The notes: generated by a model from the sequence alone, not told the origin. A DNA stretch of 64,000 nucleotides from Novosphingobium percolationis (GCF_020179425.1 NZ_JAILYM010000006.1:1-64000); one strand, 5' to 3'; shown: positions 52,455-61,380, numbered from the stretch's first letter. Program-made: numbers and translations.

Positions 52455-52531
52455 TGGTCGGGGAAAGAGGATTCGAACCTCCGGCCCCTGCCTCCCGAAG
52501 ACAGTGCTCTACCAGGCTGAGCTATTCCCCG
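52455..52531 (-). tRNA. tRNA-Pro (CGG)
   Basis: Acceptor CGGGGAA/TTCCCCG, discriminator A, encoded CCA, T-loop GGTTCGAATCC, anticodon stem CTGTC/GGCAG and loop TTCGGGA with anticodon CGG, so it reads the proline codon CCG. Confidence 0.93.
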
Positions 52532-52572
52532 ACCGATCCGCTGCCGGTCACCCGGCTGCTAGGCAGGGGGGC

Positions 52573-52601
52573 CCTATACGGGGGCGTTTCGCGGGGCGCA
52601 A
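52573..52601 (-). promoter_or_regulatory. Promoter of tRNA-Pro
   Basis: On the minus strand, TTGCGC (52601-52596) and TATAGG (52578-52573) are separated by 17 bases. The start would fall about 35 bases before the tRNA. Confidence 0.5.
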
Positions 52602-52672
52602 GCGGGGGAGCGCATAAATTTTGTCACGCTTCCCCCATGCCCTGAAAAGTGGCGCGATTCCGCCATTCTTGT

Positions 52673-54208
52673 TCATGCGGCGCGCAGCATGTCGGCCACT
52701 CCGCGCGCTGCGGCGGGCGAATCGACGGTCATGAAGCGCGAGACGAGCCGCGTCAGCACATCGGCTTCGCGCGAAAGATTGTGCGCCGCCGCGTTGCTTT
52801 CCTCGACCATGGCCGCATTCTGTTGCGTCACCCGGTCGATCTTGCCGAAGGACAGGCTCACATCGTTGAGATCGCGTGCCTGCACTTGCGCGTCGTTAGC
52901 GATCTCGCCGATGGCGCTGTTGATCCGGGTGACCTGCTCGACGATCGTGCGCAGCACAGTGCCCGTCTCGCCCACCAGCGACACGCCCTGGCCGACCTGT
53001 TCGGACGAGGCGGTGATCAGCGACTTGATCGTCTGCGCCGCCTCTGCCGAACGCTGGGCAAGCGCGCGCACTTCGGTGGCTACCACGGCGAAGCCCTTGC
53101 CGGCATCGCCGGCGCGGGCCGCCTCGACCCCGGCATTCAGCGCCAGAAGGTTGGTCTGGAAGGCGATGCCGTCGATCAGCGAGGTGATCTGCGAAATTTC
53201 GGTCGCGGACTGTTCGATGGCGTTCATTGCGGTGATCGCTCGGTCGACCACTTCGCCGCCCGCAACCGCATCGCCTTGCGCGCGCCCGATCGACTGGCTG
53301 ACCGCGCCTGCGCGCTGGGCCGTGCTTTCGATCTCGCTCGTCAGGCGCTGCGTGGCCGAGCTGTTGGCTTCCAGTTCGCTTGCCTGCTGTTCGGTACGGC
53401 GCGCGAGATCGTCGGAGGCGACGCGCACTTCCGATGCGCCTGTGGTGATCTGGCGGGCCGAATTGTCCACCGCGCGCACCAGCTGGTTGAGATCGGCGGT
53501 GGCGGCGTTGAGCGTGGCGCGCAGCGATTCGTAGCTGGGCGGGAAGGGTGTATCGATCCGTGCGGCAAGATTGCCTTCGGCCAGCGCCTTGAGCCGGATG
53601 CCGAGCGCATCGATCACGCTGGCTTGCTCTGCGGCATGGCGCGCGCGTTCGGCGGCGGCGGCGGCTTCGCTTGTGGCCTGTGCGGCGCGCGCTTCGGCCT
53701 GATTGACGACAAGCTGTTCGAGCTGGTGCGCCAGGAACGAGAGTACGGCGGTTTCGACGACCACGACCACGGCGTGAAACGCCACGCGCCCGAAGTTGGA
53801 TCCGCCCACGAACACCAGATTCGGCGCGATGAAGTTTGTAACGAGGTGGTGCACCGCGGTAACGGCGGCGGCCAGCACGATCGGGCGCCAGTCGGCCAGC
53901 ACCGCCAGCGTTGCGATCGCCGCGAAGAACACCATGTGCTGGTCAAGGATCCAGTCGGTGCCCTGCCACTGGGCGAGGAACAGCGCGGGGTAGAGCGGGA
54001 TGGTGAAGCCCAGCACGAGGCGCGCCGAGGCATCGGCGCGGCCCGCGCGGGCGAGGATCGTCGGGCCGATCGAGAGGGCGAGCGCGAGAACGGCGGGCAG
54101 CATTCCGCCGCCGGTCAGCCCGCGCAGTGTGGCGAGCGCGGTGCACAGCCAGCAGATCGCGCACAGCGCCCAGACGCCGCGCAGTCGGAGGTTGGCGAGG
54201 TCTTCCAT
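52673..54208 (-). CDS. Methyl-accepting chemotaxis protein with multi-pass membrane sensor
   Basis: A 511-residue chemoreceptor. The N-terminal 180 residues hold about six hydrophobic segments (for example MLPAVLALALSIGPTIL and PIVLAAAVTAVHHLVTNFI) in place of the usual periplasmic sensor. Then come a HAMP-like linker and a signalling domain with the hairpin tip SLIDGIAFQTNLLALNAGVE. The ATG at 54208 gives the natural start. No CheA or CheW gene is near. Membrane or lipid-borne ligands, or redox state, are possible inputs. Confidence 0.88.
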   Translation of the reverse strand: MEDLANLRLRGVWALCAICWLCTALATLRGLTGGGMLPAVLALALSIGPTILARAGRADASARLVLGFTIPLYPALFLAQWQGTDWILDQHMVFFAAIATLAVLADWRPIVLAAAVTAVHHLVTNFIAPNLVFVGGSNFGRVAFHAVVVVVETAVLSFLAHQLEQLVVNQAEARAAQATSEAAAAAERARHAAEQASVIDALGIRLKALAEGNLAARIDTPFPPSYESLRATLNAATADLNQLVRAVDNSARQITTGASEVRVASDDLARRTEQQASELEANSSATQRLTSEIESTAQRAGAVSQSIGRAQGDAVAGGEVVDRAITAMNAIEQSATEISQITSLIDGIAFQTNLLALNAGVEAARAGDAGKGFAVVATEVRALAQRSAEAAQTIKSLITASSEQVGQGVSLVGETGTVLRTIVEQVTRINSAIGEIANDAQVQARDLNDVSLSFGKIDRVTQQNAAMVEESNAAAHNLSREADVLTRLVSRFMTVDSPAAARGVADMLRAA

Positions 54209-54213
54209 CGTAT

Positions 54214-54540
54214 TCAGGTCCTTCGAGGGCGGCTCTTGCCGCAAAGAGACATGGGGACGTGCAGCAGCAGCCAGCCGCTCGCCAGCGCCGCCAAGGCGGT
54301 GCTGTTGGACCCTGCGCGCACCAGCAGGTGGGAGCGGGGTCCTGCGGTGCCGACGATCTGGGCATCGTCGAGCCAGCCAAGGCCACCTGTCGATGCGGGT
54401 GTGTCGATCGGAATTGCGAGAGCGGTTGCGCCGGCCTGGGGATAGGCGAGCGCCCCGACCAGGACGATGGCCGCCAGCGCCGCCTGAAAGGCGACTAGAA
54501 AGCGAAGCCCCTTCGCGGATTGCGGTCGATCTACTGCCAT
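54214..54540 (-). CDS. Small membrane protein upstream of the chemoreceptor
   Basis: A 108-residue protein with two hydrophobic segments (LVAFQAALAAIVLVGALAY near the N-terminus and ALAALASGWLLLHVPMSL near the end). It stops five bases before the chemoreceptor start, so the two are probably cotranscribed and may work together. The ATG at 54540 is preferred to 54558. No family is recognised. Confidence 0.55.
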   Translation of the reverse strand: MAVDRPQSAKGLRFLVAFQAALAAIVLVGALAYPQAGATALAIPIDTPASTGGLGWLDDAQIVGTAGPRSHLLVRAGSNSTALAALASGWLLLHVPMSLCGKSRPRRT

Positions 54541-54650
54541 GTTCTGCAAGGTAGGCACGGCCCGATTGCCGCCTTGCGAGTCCCGAATTAGGGATCTTTC
54601 CCTATCGCCCTTTGCGCCGGAAGCGCTGGGCGGGTAGCGTCGGCCGCATC

Positions 54651-55610
54651 ATGCCCGGCCCTTCTTCTTCCGATTCCCGCGACCATCCCGCTCACCCCGA
54701 GTGGCAGTACCTCGACCTGATGCGTCGCATCTGGGAGCATGGCGACGAGCGCGTCGACCGCACCGGCGTTGGCACACGCGCGGTGTTCGGGGCGCAATTG
54801 CGTTACGACCTGTCCGATGGCCGCATGCCGCTGCTGACCACCAAGCGCGTCTACTGGAAGACCGCGACGCGCGAGTTCCTGTGGTTCCTGACCGGCGACA
54901 CCAACATCCGCGCGTTGTGCGCCCAAGGCGTGGAGATCTGGACCGACTGGCCGCTCGACCACTATCGCCGCGAGACCGGCGATCCGATCGAGCGGGCCGA
55001 CTTCTCGCGCAGGATCGTGGAGGACGCGGACTTCGCCGCGCGCTGGGGCGATCTGGGGCCGGTCTACGGCAAGCAGTGGGTCGACTGGCCCGTCTACGAA
55101 CCCGCAGGGGATGGTCTGTTCCGCCAGCGTCCGCAGGGTGTGAACCAGGTGGCGCAGGTGGTCGAAAGCCTGCGCCGTAACCCCGGCAGCCGTCGCCATA
55201 TCGTCGAAGGCTGGAACGTGGCCGAACTCGACGCGATGGCGCTGCCGCCCTGCCACAAGACCTACCAGTTCCACGTCGCGGGCAATCGCCTCAACGGGCT
55301 GCTCTACCAGCGCAGCTGCGACGTAGCGCTGGGGCTGCCGTTCAACCTGTGGGGTGCGGCGCTGTTCATCAGGATGCTCGCGCAGCAATGCGATCTCGAA
55401 CCCGGCGAACTGGTGTGGATGGGCGGCGACACGCACCTCTACCTCAACCACGCCGATCTGGTGGAGCAGCAACTGGTGCGCGCGCCTTCGGGCGAGCCGC
55501 GGCTGGAACTGATTCGGCGCCCTCAATCGATCTTTGACTACGCGATCGGTGACTTCGTCGTACATGGCTATGAACCGCAGAAAGCCTTGGTTGCCCCTGT
55601 GGCCGTGTAG
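54651..55610 (+). CDS. thyA: Thymidylate synthase
   Basis: A 319-residue ThyA making dTMP from dUMP and methylene-THF. Seen are RTGVGTRAVFGAQL, the dUMP-contact region with RRHIVEGWN, the catalytic cysteine in LPPCHKTYQFHV, and SCDVALGLPFN with YLNHADLVEQQL. The ATG at 54651 is the first in frame after a poor upstream region. It diverges from the small membrane protein gene. Confidence 0.95.
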   Translation: MPGPSSSDSRDHPAHPEWQYLDLMRRIWEHGDERVDRTGVGTRAVFGAQLRYDLSDGRMPLLTTKRVYWKTATREFLWFLTGDTNIRALCAQGVEIWTDWPLDHYRRETGDPIERADFSRRIVEDADFAARWGDLGPVYGKQWVDWPVYEPAGDGLFRQRPQGVNQVAQVVESLRRNPGSRRHIVEGWNVAELDAMALPPCHKTYQFHVAGNRLNGLLYQRSCDVALGLPFNLWGAALFIRMLAQQCDLEPGELVWMGGDTHLYLNHADLVEQQLVRAPSGEPRLELIRRPQSIFDYAIGDFVVHGYEPQKALVAPVAV

Positions 55611-55623
55611 TGCGGAACGCTGA

Positions 55624-55652
55624 TTGACTCGGAAAGCGTCGAGAAATAAAAT
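55624..55652 (+). promoter_or_regulatory. Sigma-70 promoter of the bkd operon
   Basis: TTGACT (55624-55629), exactly 17 bases and TAAAAT (55647-55652) match the consensus at five of six positions each. Transcription would begin near 55659, 86 bases before the E1-alpha ATG. A seven-bp inverted repeat (AGCGTCG/CGACGCT, 55635-55663) spans spacer and start site. Confidence 0.65.
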
Positions 55653-55744
55653 AACACGACGCTAAAATTTTGCGAATGTCGGCGCGAGACTCCTTCTCGT
55701 GCGTTCGGTTCGCGGGAGAGTCCAGATATGCGGATTTGCGCAGC

Positions 55745-57040
55745 ATGACCGCGAAGGCAAACGGCAACCTGCCGCCCCTTTCGCTCCACGTGCCCGAGCC
55801 GAAGTTCCGGCCCGGCGATGCCGTGGATTATTCGCACATCGCCGTGCCCCTGGCGGGCGCGCAGCCGCGCCCTGACGAGAGTTGCGCGGCGGTAGAGATG
55901 CACCCGCTGTGCCTCGATCTTGTCCGCGTGCTGGGCGAGGACGACCGGGCGCATGGGCCATGGGATCCCCGGCTCGATGCCGAGACTCTGCGCCGGATGC
56001 TGCGCACGATGGCGCTGACCCGCGCTTTCGACGATCGCATGTATCGCGGCCAGCGGCAGGGCAAGACCAGCTTCTACATGAAGTGCACGGGCGAAGAGGC
56101 GACCTCGGTCGCGCCAGCGATGGCGCTTGCCGGGGACGACATGGTGTTCCCCAGCTATCGCCAGCAGGGAATCCTGATCGCGCGCGGCTACCCGATGGTC
56201 GAGATGATCAACCAGATCTATTCGAACCGCGCCGACAAGCTGAAGGGCCGCCAGTTGCCGATCATGTATTCGGCGCGGGAAGCGAGCTTCTTCACGATCA
56301 GCGGAAACTTGGCCACGCAGTACCCGCAGGCGGTGGGCTGGGCGATGGCGAGCGCTATCAAGGGCGACACCCGCATCGCTGCGACCTGGGTCGGCGAAGG
56401 CTCGACCGCCGAGGGCGACTTCCATTCGGCGATGACCTTCGCCACCGTCTACAACGCGCCGGTCATCTTCAACGTCGTCAACAACCAGTGGGCGATCTCG
56501 AGCTTTTCGGGCTTCGCCGGGGCCGAGCGCACGACCTTTGCCGCGCGCGCCATCGGCTATGGCATGGCCGGGCTGCGCGTGGACGGCAACGATCCGCTGG
56601 CAGTCTTTGCCGCGACACAGTGGGCCGCCAACCGCGCGCGCGCCAATGGCGGGCCGACGCTGATCGAGCACTTCACCTATCGCGCCGAGGGGCATTCGAC
56701 CTCGGACGATCCGGGCCAGTACCGCTCCGCGCACGAGCGCGAGGAGTGGCCGCTGGGCGATCCGATTAACCGCCTGAAGAAGCACCTGATCGCGATCGGC
56801 GAATGGTCCGAAGACCAGCACGAGGCGATGGACCGCGAGCTGATGGAGCAGGTCAAGGCCGCGACCAAGGAAGCAGAAAAGAACGGCGTGCTGGGCCATG
56901 GCCTGCACCACCCGTTCCACACCATGTTCGAGGACGTGTTCGAGGAACTGCCCTGGCACCTCAAGGAACAGAGCGAACAGGCGATCCGTGAGCGGCGGAT
57001 CAAGTGGCCAGAATGGTCTGACTCATGGAAGGAGTCGTGA
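55745..57040 (+). CDS. bkdA1: Branched-chain 2-oxoacid dehydrogenase E1 alpha subunit
   Basis: A 431-residue thiamine-diphosphate subunit. The substrate and cofactor regions are clear: FYMKCTGEEATSVAPAMAL, FPSYRQQGILIARGYP, and the ThDP motif GEGSTAEGDFHSAMTFA with VVNNQWAISS. With E1 beta it decarboxylates 2-oxo acids from Val, Leu and Ile. The ATG at 55745 removes an upstream leader frame. Two bases separate it from E1 beta. Confidence 0.93.
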   Translation: MTAKANGNLPPLSLHVPEPKFRPGDAVDYSHIAVPLAGAQPRPDESCAAVEMHPLCLDLVRVLGEDDRAHGPWDPRLDAETLRRMLRTMALTRAFDDRMYRGQRQGKTSFYMKCTGEEATSVAPAMALAGDDMVFPSYRQQGILIARGYPMVEMINQIYSNRADKLKGRQLPIMYSAREASFFTISGNLATQYPQAVGWAMASAIKGDTRIAATWVGEGSTAEGDFHSAMTFATVYNAPVIFNVVNNQWAISSFSGFAGAERTTFAARAIGYGMAGLRVDGNDPLAVFAATQWAANRARANGGPTLIEHFTYRAEGHSTSDDPGQYRSAHEREEWPLGDPINRLKKHLIAIGEWSEDQHEAMDRELMEQVKAATKEAEKNGVLGHGLHHPFHTMFEDVFEELPWHLKEQSEQAIRERRIKWPEWSDSWKES

Positions 57041-57042
57041 GC

Positions 57043-58095
57043 ATGATCGAGGAATCCCCGGTCAGTCTCGCTGACGCGCCCACCCGTCGCCTCAACATGA
57101 TCGAGGCGATCAACGACGCGCTCGACATCATGATGGAGCGCGATTCCAATGTCGTCGTGATGGGCGAGGACGTCGGCTATTTCGGCGGCGTGTTCCGCGC
57201 GACGGCGGGCCTGCAGAAGAAGTATGGCAAGACGCGCGTGTTCGATACGCCGATCTCGGAATGCGGCATCATCGGCGTGGCGGTGGGCATGGGCGCCTAT
57301 GGCCTGCGCCCGGTGCCCGAGATCCAGTTCGCCGACTATATCTATCCGGGGCTCGACCAGCTGGTTTCTGAAGCGGCGCGGCTGCGCTATCGCTCGGCGG
57401 GCGAGTTCATCGCGCCGATGACGGTGCGTTCGCCCTTCGGTGGCGGCATCTTCGGCGGGCAGACGCACAGCCAGAGCCCCGAGGCGCTGTTCACGCACGT
57501 CGCCGGGCTGAAGACGGTGGTGCCCAGCACCCCGCACGACGCCAAGGGCCTGCTAATCGCCGCGATCGAGGATAACGATCCGGTGATCTTCTTCGAGCCG
57601 AAGCGCATCTACAATGGCCCGTTCAACGGCTATTACGACAAGCCGGTCGAGCCGTGGGCAAAGCACCCCGACAGCGTCGTGCCCGAGGGCTATTATTCCA
57701 TCCCCTTGGGCAAGGCGCGCACCGTGCGCGAGGGGCAGGCGCTCACCGTGCTGGCCTATGGCACGATGGTGCACGTGGCCGCGGCGGTCTGCGCCGAAAA
57801 GGGCGTCGATGCCGAAATCATCGACCTGCGCACGCTGGTGCCGCTCGACATCGAGGCGATCGAGGCTTCGGTCGAAAAGACCGGCAAGTGCCTGATCGTC
57901 CACGAGGCGACGCGCACGGGTGGCTTCGGCGCCGAACTTTCCGCATTGGTGCAGGAGCGCTGCTTCTACCACCTCGAAGCGCCGATCGAGCGCGTGACGG
58001 GCTTCGATACGCCCTATCCGCACAGTCTCGAATGGGCATATTTTCCGGGGCCTGTCCGCATTGGCGAGGCCATCGACCGCTTGATGAAGGCTTGA
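57043..58095 (+). CDS. bkdA2: Branched-chain 2-oxoacid dehydrogenase E1 beta subunit
   Basis: A 350-residue partner of E1 alpha. GEDVGYFGGVFRATAGL, the pattern TPISECGIIGVAVGMG and PEIQFADYIYPGLDQL are typical of bkd E1 beta. The ATG at 57043 has GGAAGGAG in front. The product forms the alpha2-beta2 E1 enzyme. Confidence 0.93.
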   Translation: MIEESPVSLADAPTRRLNMIEAINDALDIMMERDSNVVVMGEDVGYFGGVFRATAGLQKKYGKTRVFDTPISECGIIGVAVGMGAYGLRPVPEIQFADYIYPGLDQLVSEAARLRYRSAGEFIAPMTVRSPFGGGIFGGQTHSQSPEALFTHVAGLKTVVPSTPHDAKGLLIAAIEDNDPVIFFEPKRIYNGPFNGYYDKPVEPWAKHPDSVVPEGYYSIPLGKARTVREGQALTVLAYGTMVHVAAAVCAEKGVDAEIIDLRTLVPLDIEAIEASVEKTGKCLIVHEATRTGGFGAELSALVQERCFYHLEAPIERVTGFDTPYPHSLEWAYFPGPVRIGEAIDRLMKA

Positions 58096-58100
58096 GCGCC

Positions 58101-59405
58101 ATGGGCAAGTTCACATTCCGCCTGCCGGACATCGGCGAAGGCATCGCCGAGGCCGAGATCGTCGCCTGGCACGTCAAGGTCGGCGATATGGTCGAGGAAG
58201 ACGGCCGCATCGCCGACATGATGACCGACAAGGCCACGGTCGAGATGGAAAGCCCGGTCACGGGCCGGATCATCTCGGTCGCGGGCGAGGTTGGCGACGT
58301 GGTCGCGATCGGATCGCCGCTGGTGGTGATCGAGACCGAAGGGGAAGGGGAGGCGGAGCAAGCCGCGCCCGCGCCAGCACCTAAGGCCGAGGTGATCGAG
58401 GAGCGGATCGAGGCGGAGACGCCTGCGGTTGCGGTAGAACCAGCGCCTGCGCCCGCCCCGGTTCCCGTAGCGGCTCCGGCACCCGCTCCCGCCGCCAAGG
58501 CTGCGCCCGCGCCGGTGCGGACGGCGGGCGGGACCAAGGTGCTCGCCAGCCCCGCCGTGCGCCAGCGCGCGCAGGATCTGGGCATCGACCTTTCCGAAGT
58601 GCGCCCGTCCGAGGAAGGGCGCATCCGTCACGCCGATCTCGACCAGTTCCTCGCCTACAACGCCAGCGGCGGTTATCGCACGGCGGGGGCGAAGCGCGGT
58701 GACGAGACGATCAAGGTAATCGGCCTGCGCCGCCGCATCGCCGAGAACATGGCCGCGTCCAAGCGCAACATCCCGCACTTCTCCTATGTCGAGGAATGCG
58801 ACGTGACCGCGCTCGAAGCCATGCGCGAACAGCTCAATGCCAGCCGGGGCGACAAGCCTCGGCTGACGATGCTGCCGCTGCTGATAGCCGCGTTCTGTCG
58901 CCTGTTGCCGCAGTTCCCCATGCTCAACGCGCGTTATGACGACGAGGCGGGCGTGGTGACGCGGTTCGGCGCGGTGCATATGGGGATTGCGGCGCAGACG
59001 CCCGCCGGGCTGATGGTGCCGGTGATCCGCAATGCGCAAGCGCTGAACCTGTGGCAGCTCGCGCGCGAGATCGGGCGGCTGGCCGATGCCGCACGCAACG
59101 GCACCGCCAAGTCGGAGGAACTGTCGGGTTCGACCCTGACGGTTACATCGCTGGGGCCACTGGGGGGCGTCGCCACCACGCCGGTCATCAACCGCCCCGA
59201 AGTCGCGATCATCGGCCCCAATCGGATCATCGAACGCCCGATGTTCGTGCCCGATGGCATGGGCGGCGAACGCATCGAGAAGCGCAAGCTGATGAACATC
59301 TCGATAAGCTGCGACCACCGCGTGGTCGATGGCTGGGATGCGGCGAGCTTCGTGCAGGCCGTGAAGAAACTGATCGAAACGCCGGTGCTTTTGCTGGCCG
59401 ATTGA
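58101..59405 (+). CDS. bkdB: Branched-chain 2-oxoacid dehydrogenase E2 (dihydrolipoyl acyltransferase)
   Basis: A 434-residue E2. One lipoyl domain holds the lipoylated lysine in MTDKATVEMES. A long Ala/Pro linker, a peripheral-subunit-binding domain (SPAVRQRAQDLGIDLSEV) and the catalytic domain with SCDHRVVDGWDAASF follow. It starts five bases after E1 beta. No lipoamide dehydrogenase (E3) gene follows, so E3 must come from elsewhere. Confidence 0.93.
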   Translation: MGKFTFRLPDIGEGIAEAEIVAWHVKVGDMVEEDGRIADMMTDKATVEMESPVTGRIISVAGEVGDVVAIGSPLVVIETEGEGEAEQAAPAPAPKAEVIEERIEAETPAVAVEPAPAPAPVPVAAPAPAPAAKAAPAPVRTAGGTKVLASPAVRQRAQDLGIDLSEVRPSEEGRIRHADLDQFLAYNASGGYRTAGAKRGDETIKVIGLRRRIAENMAASKRNIPHFSYVEECDVTALEAMREQLNASRGDKPRLTMLPLLIAAFCRLLPQFPMLNARYDDEAGVVTRFGAVHMGIAAQTPAGLMVPVIRNAQALNLWQLAREIGRLADAARNGTAKSEELSGSTLTVTSLGPLGGVATTPVINRPEVAIIGPNRIIERPMFVPDGMGGERIEKRKLMNISISCDHRVVDGWDAASFVQAVKKLIETPVLLLAD

Positions 59406-59444
59406 GGGCTGTGGAAGAGGTGGAAAAATTGTCGCGACACTTTG

Positions 59445-59473
59445 TTGACAGGCGCGCTGCGCTGGCATAGTGG
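59445..59473 (+). promoter_or_regulatory. Promoter of the tRNA-Asp pair
   Basis: A perfect -35 box TTGACA (59445-59450), 17 bases and TAGTGG (59468-59473). The predicted start is about 14 bases before the first tRNA. Confidence 0.55.
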
Positions 59474-59493
59474 CGCGGCTCCCAAGCGGAAAC

Positions 59494-59570
59494 GCGGGTG
59501 TAGCTCAGTTGGTTAGAGTGCCGGCCTGTCACGCCGGAGGTCGCGGGTTCGAGCCCCGTCACTCGCGCCA
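59494..59570 (+). tRNA. tRNA-Asp (GTC), copy 1
   Basis: Acceptor GCGGGTG/CACTCGC, discriminator G and encoded CCA, T-loop GGTTCGAGCCC, anticodon loop CTGTCAC with GTC, hence aspartate. Confidence 0.96.
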
Positions 59571-59595
59571 TTCGCTTTGGGAATTTTAACGGTGA

Positions 59596-59672
59596 GCGGG
59601 TGTAGCTCAGTTGGTTAGAGTGCCGGCCTGTCACGCCGGAGGTCGCGGGTTCGAGCCCCGTCACTCGCGCCA
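59596..59672 (+). tRNA. tRNA-Asp (GTC), copy 2
   Basis: Identical in sequence to the copy ending 25 bases upstream and cotranscribed with it. A strong terminator follows 12 bases later. Confidence 0.96.
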
Positions 59673-59684
59673 TCGTTGAAAAAG

Positions 59685-59711
59685 AAAAGGCGCCCTTCGG
59701 GGCGCCTTTTT
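59685..59711 (+). terminator. Strong intrinsic terminator of the tRNA-Asp operon
   Basis: AAAAGGCGCCC (59685-59695), a TTCG tetraloop and GGGCGCCTTTT (59700-59710) form a perfect 11-bp stem ending in five T. It also can serve the opposite strand because the stem begins with A residues. Confidence 0.93.
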
Positions 59712-59778
59712 CGTTTGGGGCGTTCTGTCCGGCCAGCCTATCCGCCTGCGGGCTGGGCCGCGGCCCAGCGCTACGCCC

Positions 59779-60006
59779 TCAGGCCGACCATCGGCCCGTT
59801 TCCATCCAGATCAGGAAGCGGCGCAGGGGCAGCAGCCACACCACGCCCAGCACGATGTAGACCAGCGTCTGCAACAGCACGTGCAACTGCCCGATCCAGC
59901 CCGAAAGCGCGGCCACGCCCAGCGCATAGACCATCAGCCCGGCGAACAGCGCCAGGATGCCCACGGGCTTGCGCCAGGTCGGCTTGGCGGACTTGATGTC
60001 GGTCAT
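59779..60006 (-). CDS. DUF2842 membrane protein
   Basis: A 75-residue protein with two membrane segments (PVGILALFAGLMVYALGVAAL and LVYIVLGVVWLLPL), matching DUF2842 of alphaproteobacteria (SAKPTWRKPVG start, PLRRFLIWMETGRW end). The ATG at 60006 lies two bases after the cyclo-ligase stop, so the two are an operon. Function unknown. Confidence 0.85.
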   Translation of the reverse strand: MTDIKSAKPTWRKPVGILALFAGLMVYALGVAALSGWIGQLHVLLQTLVYIVLGVVWLLPLRRFLIWMETGRWSA

Positions 60007-60008
60007 GT

Positions 60009-60587
60009 TCAAACGTCCCAGGGTCCATAGAGCCGCGTCGGCGTGACCACGGCGCGTAAAGGATGGTCGTGCGGCTCTGCGGGCAGGCTGTCGACCAGTT
60101 GCGCGTCCCACGCAAGGCCGATCGCGGGGACGTGGCTGTGCGCCGCCAGCCAGCGGTCATAGTGGCCGCCACCTTGCCCCAGTCGCTGCCCGCTAGCGGT
60201 GAAGCCGACAAGGGGCACGAAAAGCAGGTCGGGCACCACTTCCTCGGCCTCGGCCATGGGTTGCGCCATGCCATAGGCGCCGGGTTCGAGCAGCTCTTCG
60301 ACGTGCGGCGAGGCCCAGCGGCGGAAGGTCATCGGCGTGTCGCGGGTTTCGAACCACGGCAGCGCCACCGGATGGCCTGCCTCGTGGAAGAAGCGCGCGT
60401 AGGACAGCGCAGGCGCTTCCTCGGGCATGGCGACATAGAGGCCGATGGTCGCGCCATCGGGCACCAGATGCAGCAGCGGCGCGGGCGGGCGCAGGAACAG
60501 CAGCGCCTTCACGCGCGGATCGAGCGCGGCGACGTGGGCGCGGCGCGCGGCGCGCAACTCCTTGCGAAGGGCGGCCTTGCTCTCCAC
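60009..60587 (-). CDS. 5-formyltetrahydrofolate cyclo-ligase
   Basis: A 192-residue enzyme turning 5-formyl-THF into methenyl-THF with ATP. The start (KAALRKELRAARRAHVAAL), LYVAMPEEAPAL and the signature FVPLVGFTASGQRLGQGGGHYDR are present. Its gene follows the probable 6S RNA and zapA, the arrangement found in many proteobacteria. Confidence 0.92.
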   Translation of the reverse strand: MESKAALRKELRAARRAHVAALDPRVKALLFLRPPAPLLHLVPDGATIGLYVAMPEEAPALSYARFFHEAGHPVALPWFETRDTPMTFRRWASPHVEELLEPGAYGMAQPMAEAEEVVPDLLFVPLVGFTASGQRLGQGGGHYDRWLAAHSHVPAIGLAWDAQLVDSLPAEPHDHPLRAVVTPTRLYGPWDV

Positions 60588-60611
60588 GCGTTCAGTCTCC
60601 GCTCGGGCTGG

Positions 60612-60766
60612 GGAAGGGTGGGTGACGGGACCACCATGGGTCGTTTGCTCGGAAAATCCACCGACGCCTCGACGTCAGGTGGGAGCCATATGTTCCGTAC
60701 CTCACTGAGACCAGTGCGATCCGGGCAGGGACAGCCCCCATGGATTTGCTTATAGCCTCAGGGATG
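60612..60766 (-). ncRNA. ssrS: 6S RNA (probable)
   Basis: The 220-base gap between zapA and the formyl-THF cyclo-ligase gene, the classic 6S location, holds no gene. Read on the minus strand it has TATAAGCAAATCCATGG and GGGCTGTCCCTGCCCGG near the 5' end, resembling the 5' half of known 6S RNAs. CCATGGG and CCCATGG near the two ends can pair, as in the long closing stem. The ends are approximate. 6S binds the housekeeping RNA polymerase in stationary phase. Confidence 0.6.
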
Positions 60767-60807
60767 TTTCAACGGCTCGTGCCGGGCAGTACCCGTCACC
60801 TCCTGAT

Positions 60808-61152
60808 CTAGGACGCTTCGCCCGCATCCTCAAGGTGTGCGGCAAGTTTTTCGACGCGCGCGGCAATGGCGGCGACGCGGACCATGATTTCGGGCGAAGG
60901 GCCAGCAGGTTCGGAAATCGCCGGCTCGGGGACAGGAGCGGGCGGCGGTGCGGCCTTGTGCGCCTCGTGCAGCTCGTCGGCCATGACCAGCGCCGCGAAC
61001 AGCATCATGCGCGGTTCGGACTGGTTCTGTGCGCCGATCTTGCGCGCGCGCTCGTCGATCATGCGGCCGAGCATCTCGATATGGCTTTCCTCGCCATCGG
61101 TGGCCGAAACCGCGAAATTGCGGCCGCCGATCGAGAGAGTGACATTGCTCAT
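60808..61152 (-). CDS. zapA: Cell division protein ZapA
   Basis: A 114-residue FtsZ-ring stabiliser. The N-terminal ZapA domain (NVTLSIGGRNFAVSATDGEE, then LGRMIDERARKIG) is followed by a proline-rich linker and a C-terminal coiled coil (MVRVAAIAARVEKLAAHLED). It starts three bases after the stop of the small coiled-coil gene upstream. Confidence 0.9.
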   Translation of the reverse strand: MSNVTLSIGGRNFAVSATDGEESHIEMLGRMIDERARKIGAQNQSEPRMMLFAALVMADELHEAHKAAPPPAPVPEPAISEPAGPSPEIMVRVAAIAARVEKLAAHLEDAGEAS

Positions 61153-61155
61153 CGA

Positions 61156-61380
61156 TCAGCCCCGCGGATTGGGAAGGTTGGCGAGCAGCAGGTCGAGCTG
61201 GCGCAATTCCTGTGCGACCGTGTCCTTGAGCTTGCGATGGCGGCTGCGCAAATCGCCCAGCTCGGCCTCCGCGGCGCTGCTTTCGGCAGCTTCCTCGGCC
61301 TTGCGCGCGGCAGCAGCTTCGAGCCGCGCCAGCGCTTGCTCGATCCGGTCGAGCGCGGTTTCCAGGTCGTCCGTCGCCAT
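61156..61380 (-). CDS. Small coiled-coil protein upstream of zapA
   Basis: A 74-residue protein, almost entirely coiled coil (LETALDRIEQALARLEAAAA) and ending LDLLLANLPNPRG. It is translated just ahead of zapA in one operon. Similar short coiled-coil genes often precede zapA in alphaproteobacteria, so a cell-division role is plausible but unproven. Confidence 0.75.
   Translation of the reverse strand: MATDDLETALDRIEQALARLEAAAARKAEEAAESSAAEAELGDLRSRHRKLKDTVAQELRQLDLLLANLPNPRG

Noticed and set aside
59227-59673. Minus-strand frame across the two tRNA-Asp genes, with a repeated RVTGLEPATSGVTGRHSN peptide
   Set aside because: The repeat comes from translating the two identical tRNA-Asp genes backwards, a well-known annotation artefact.
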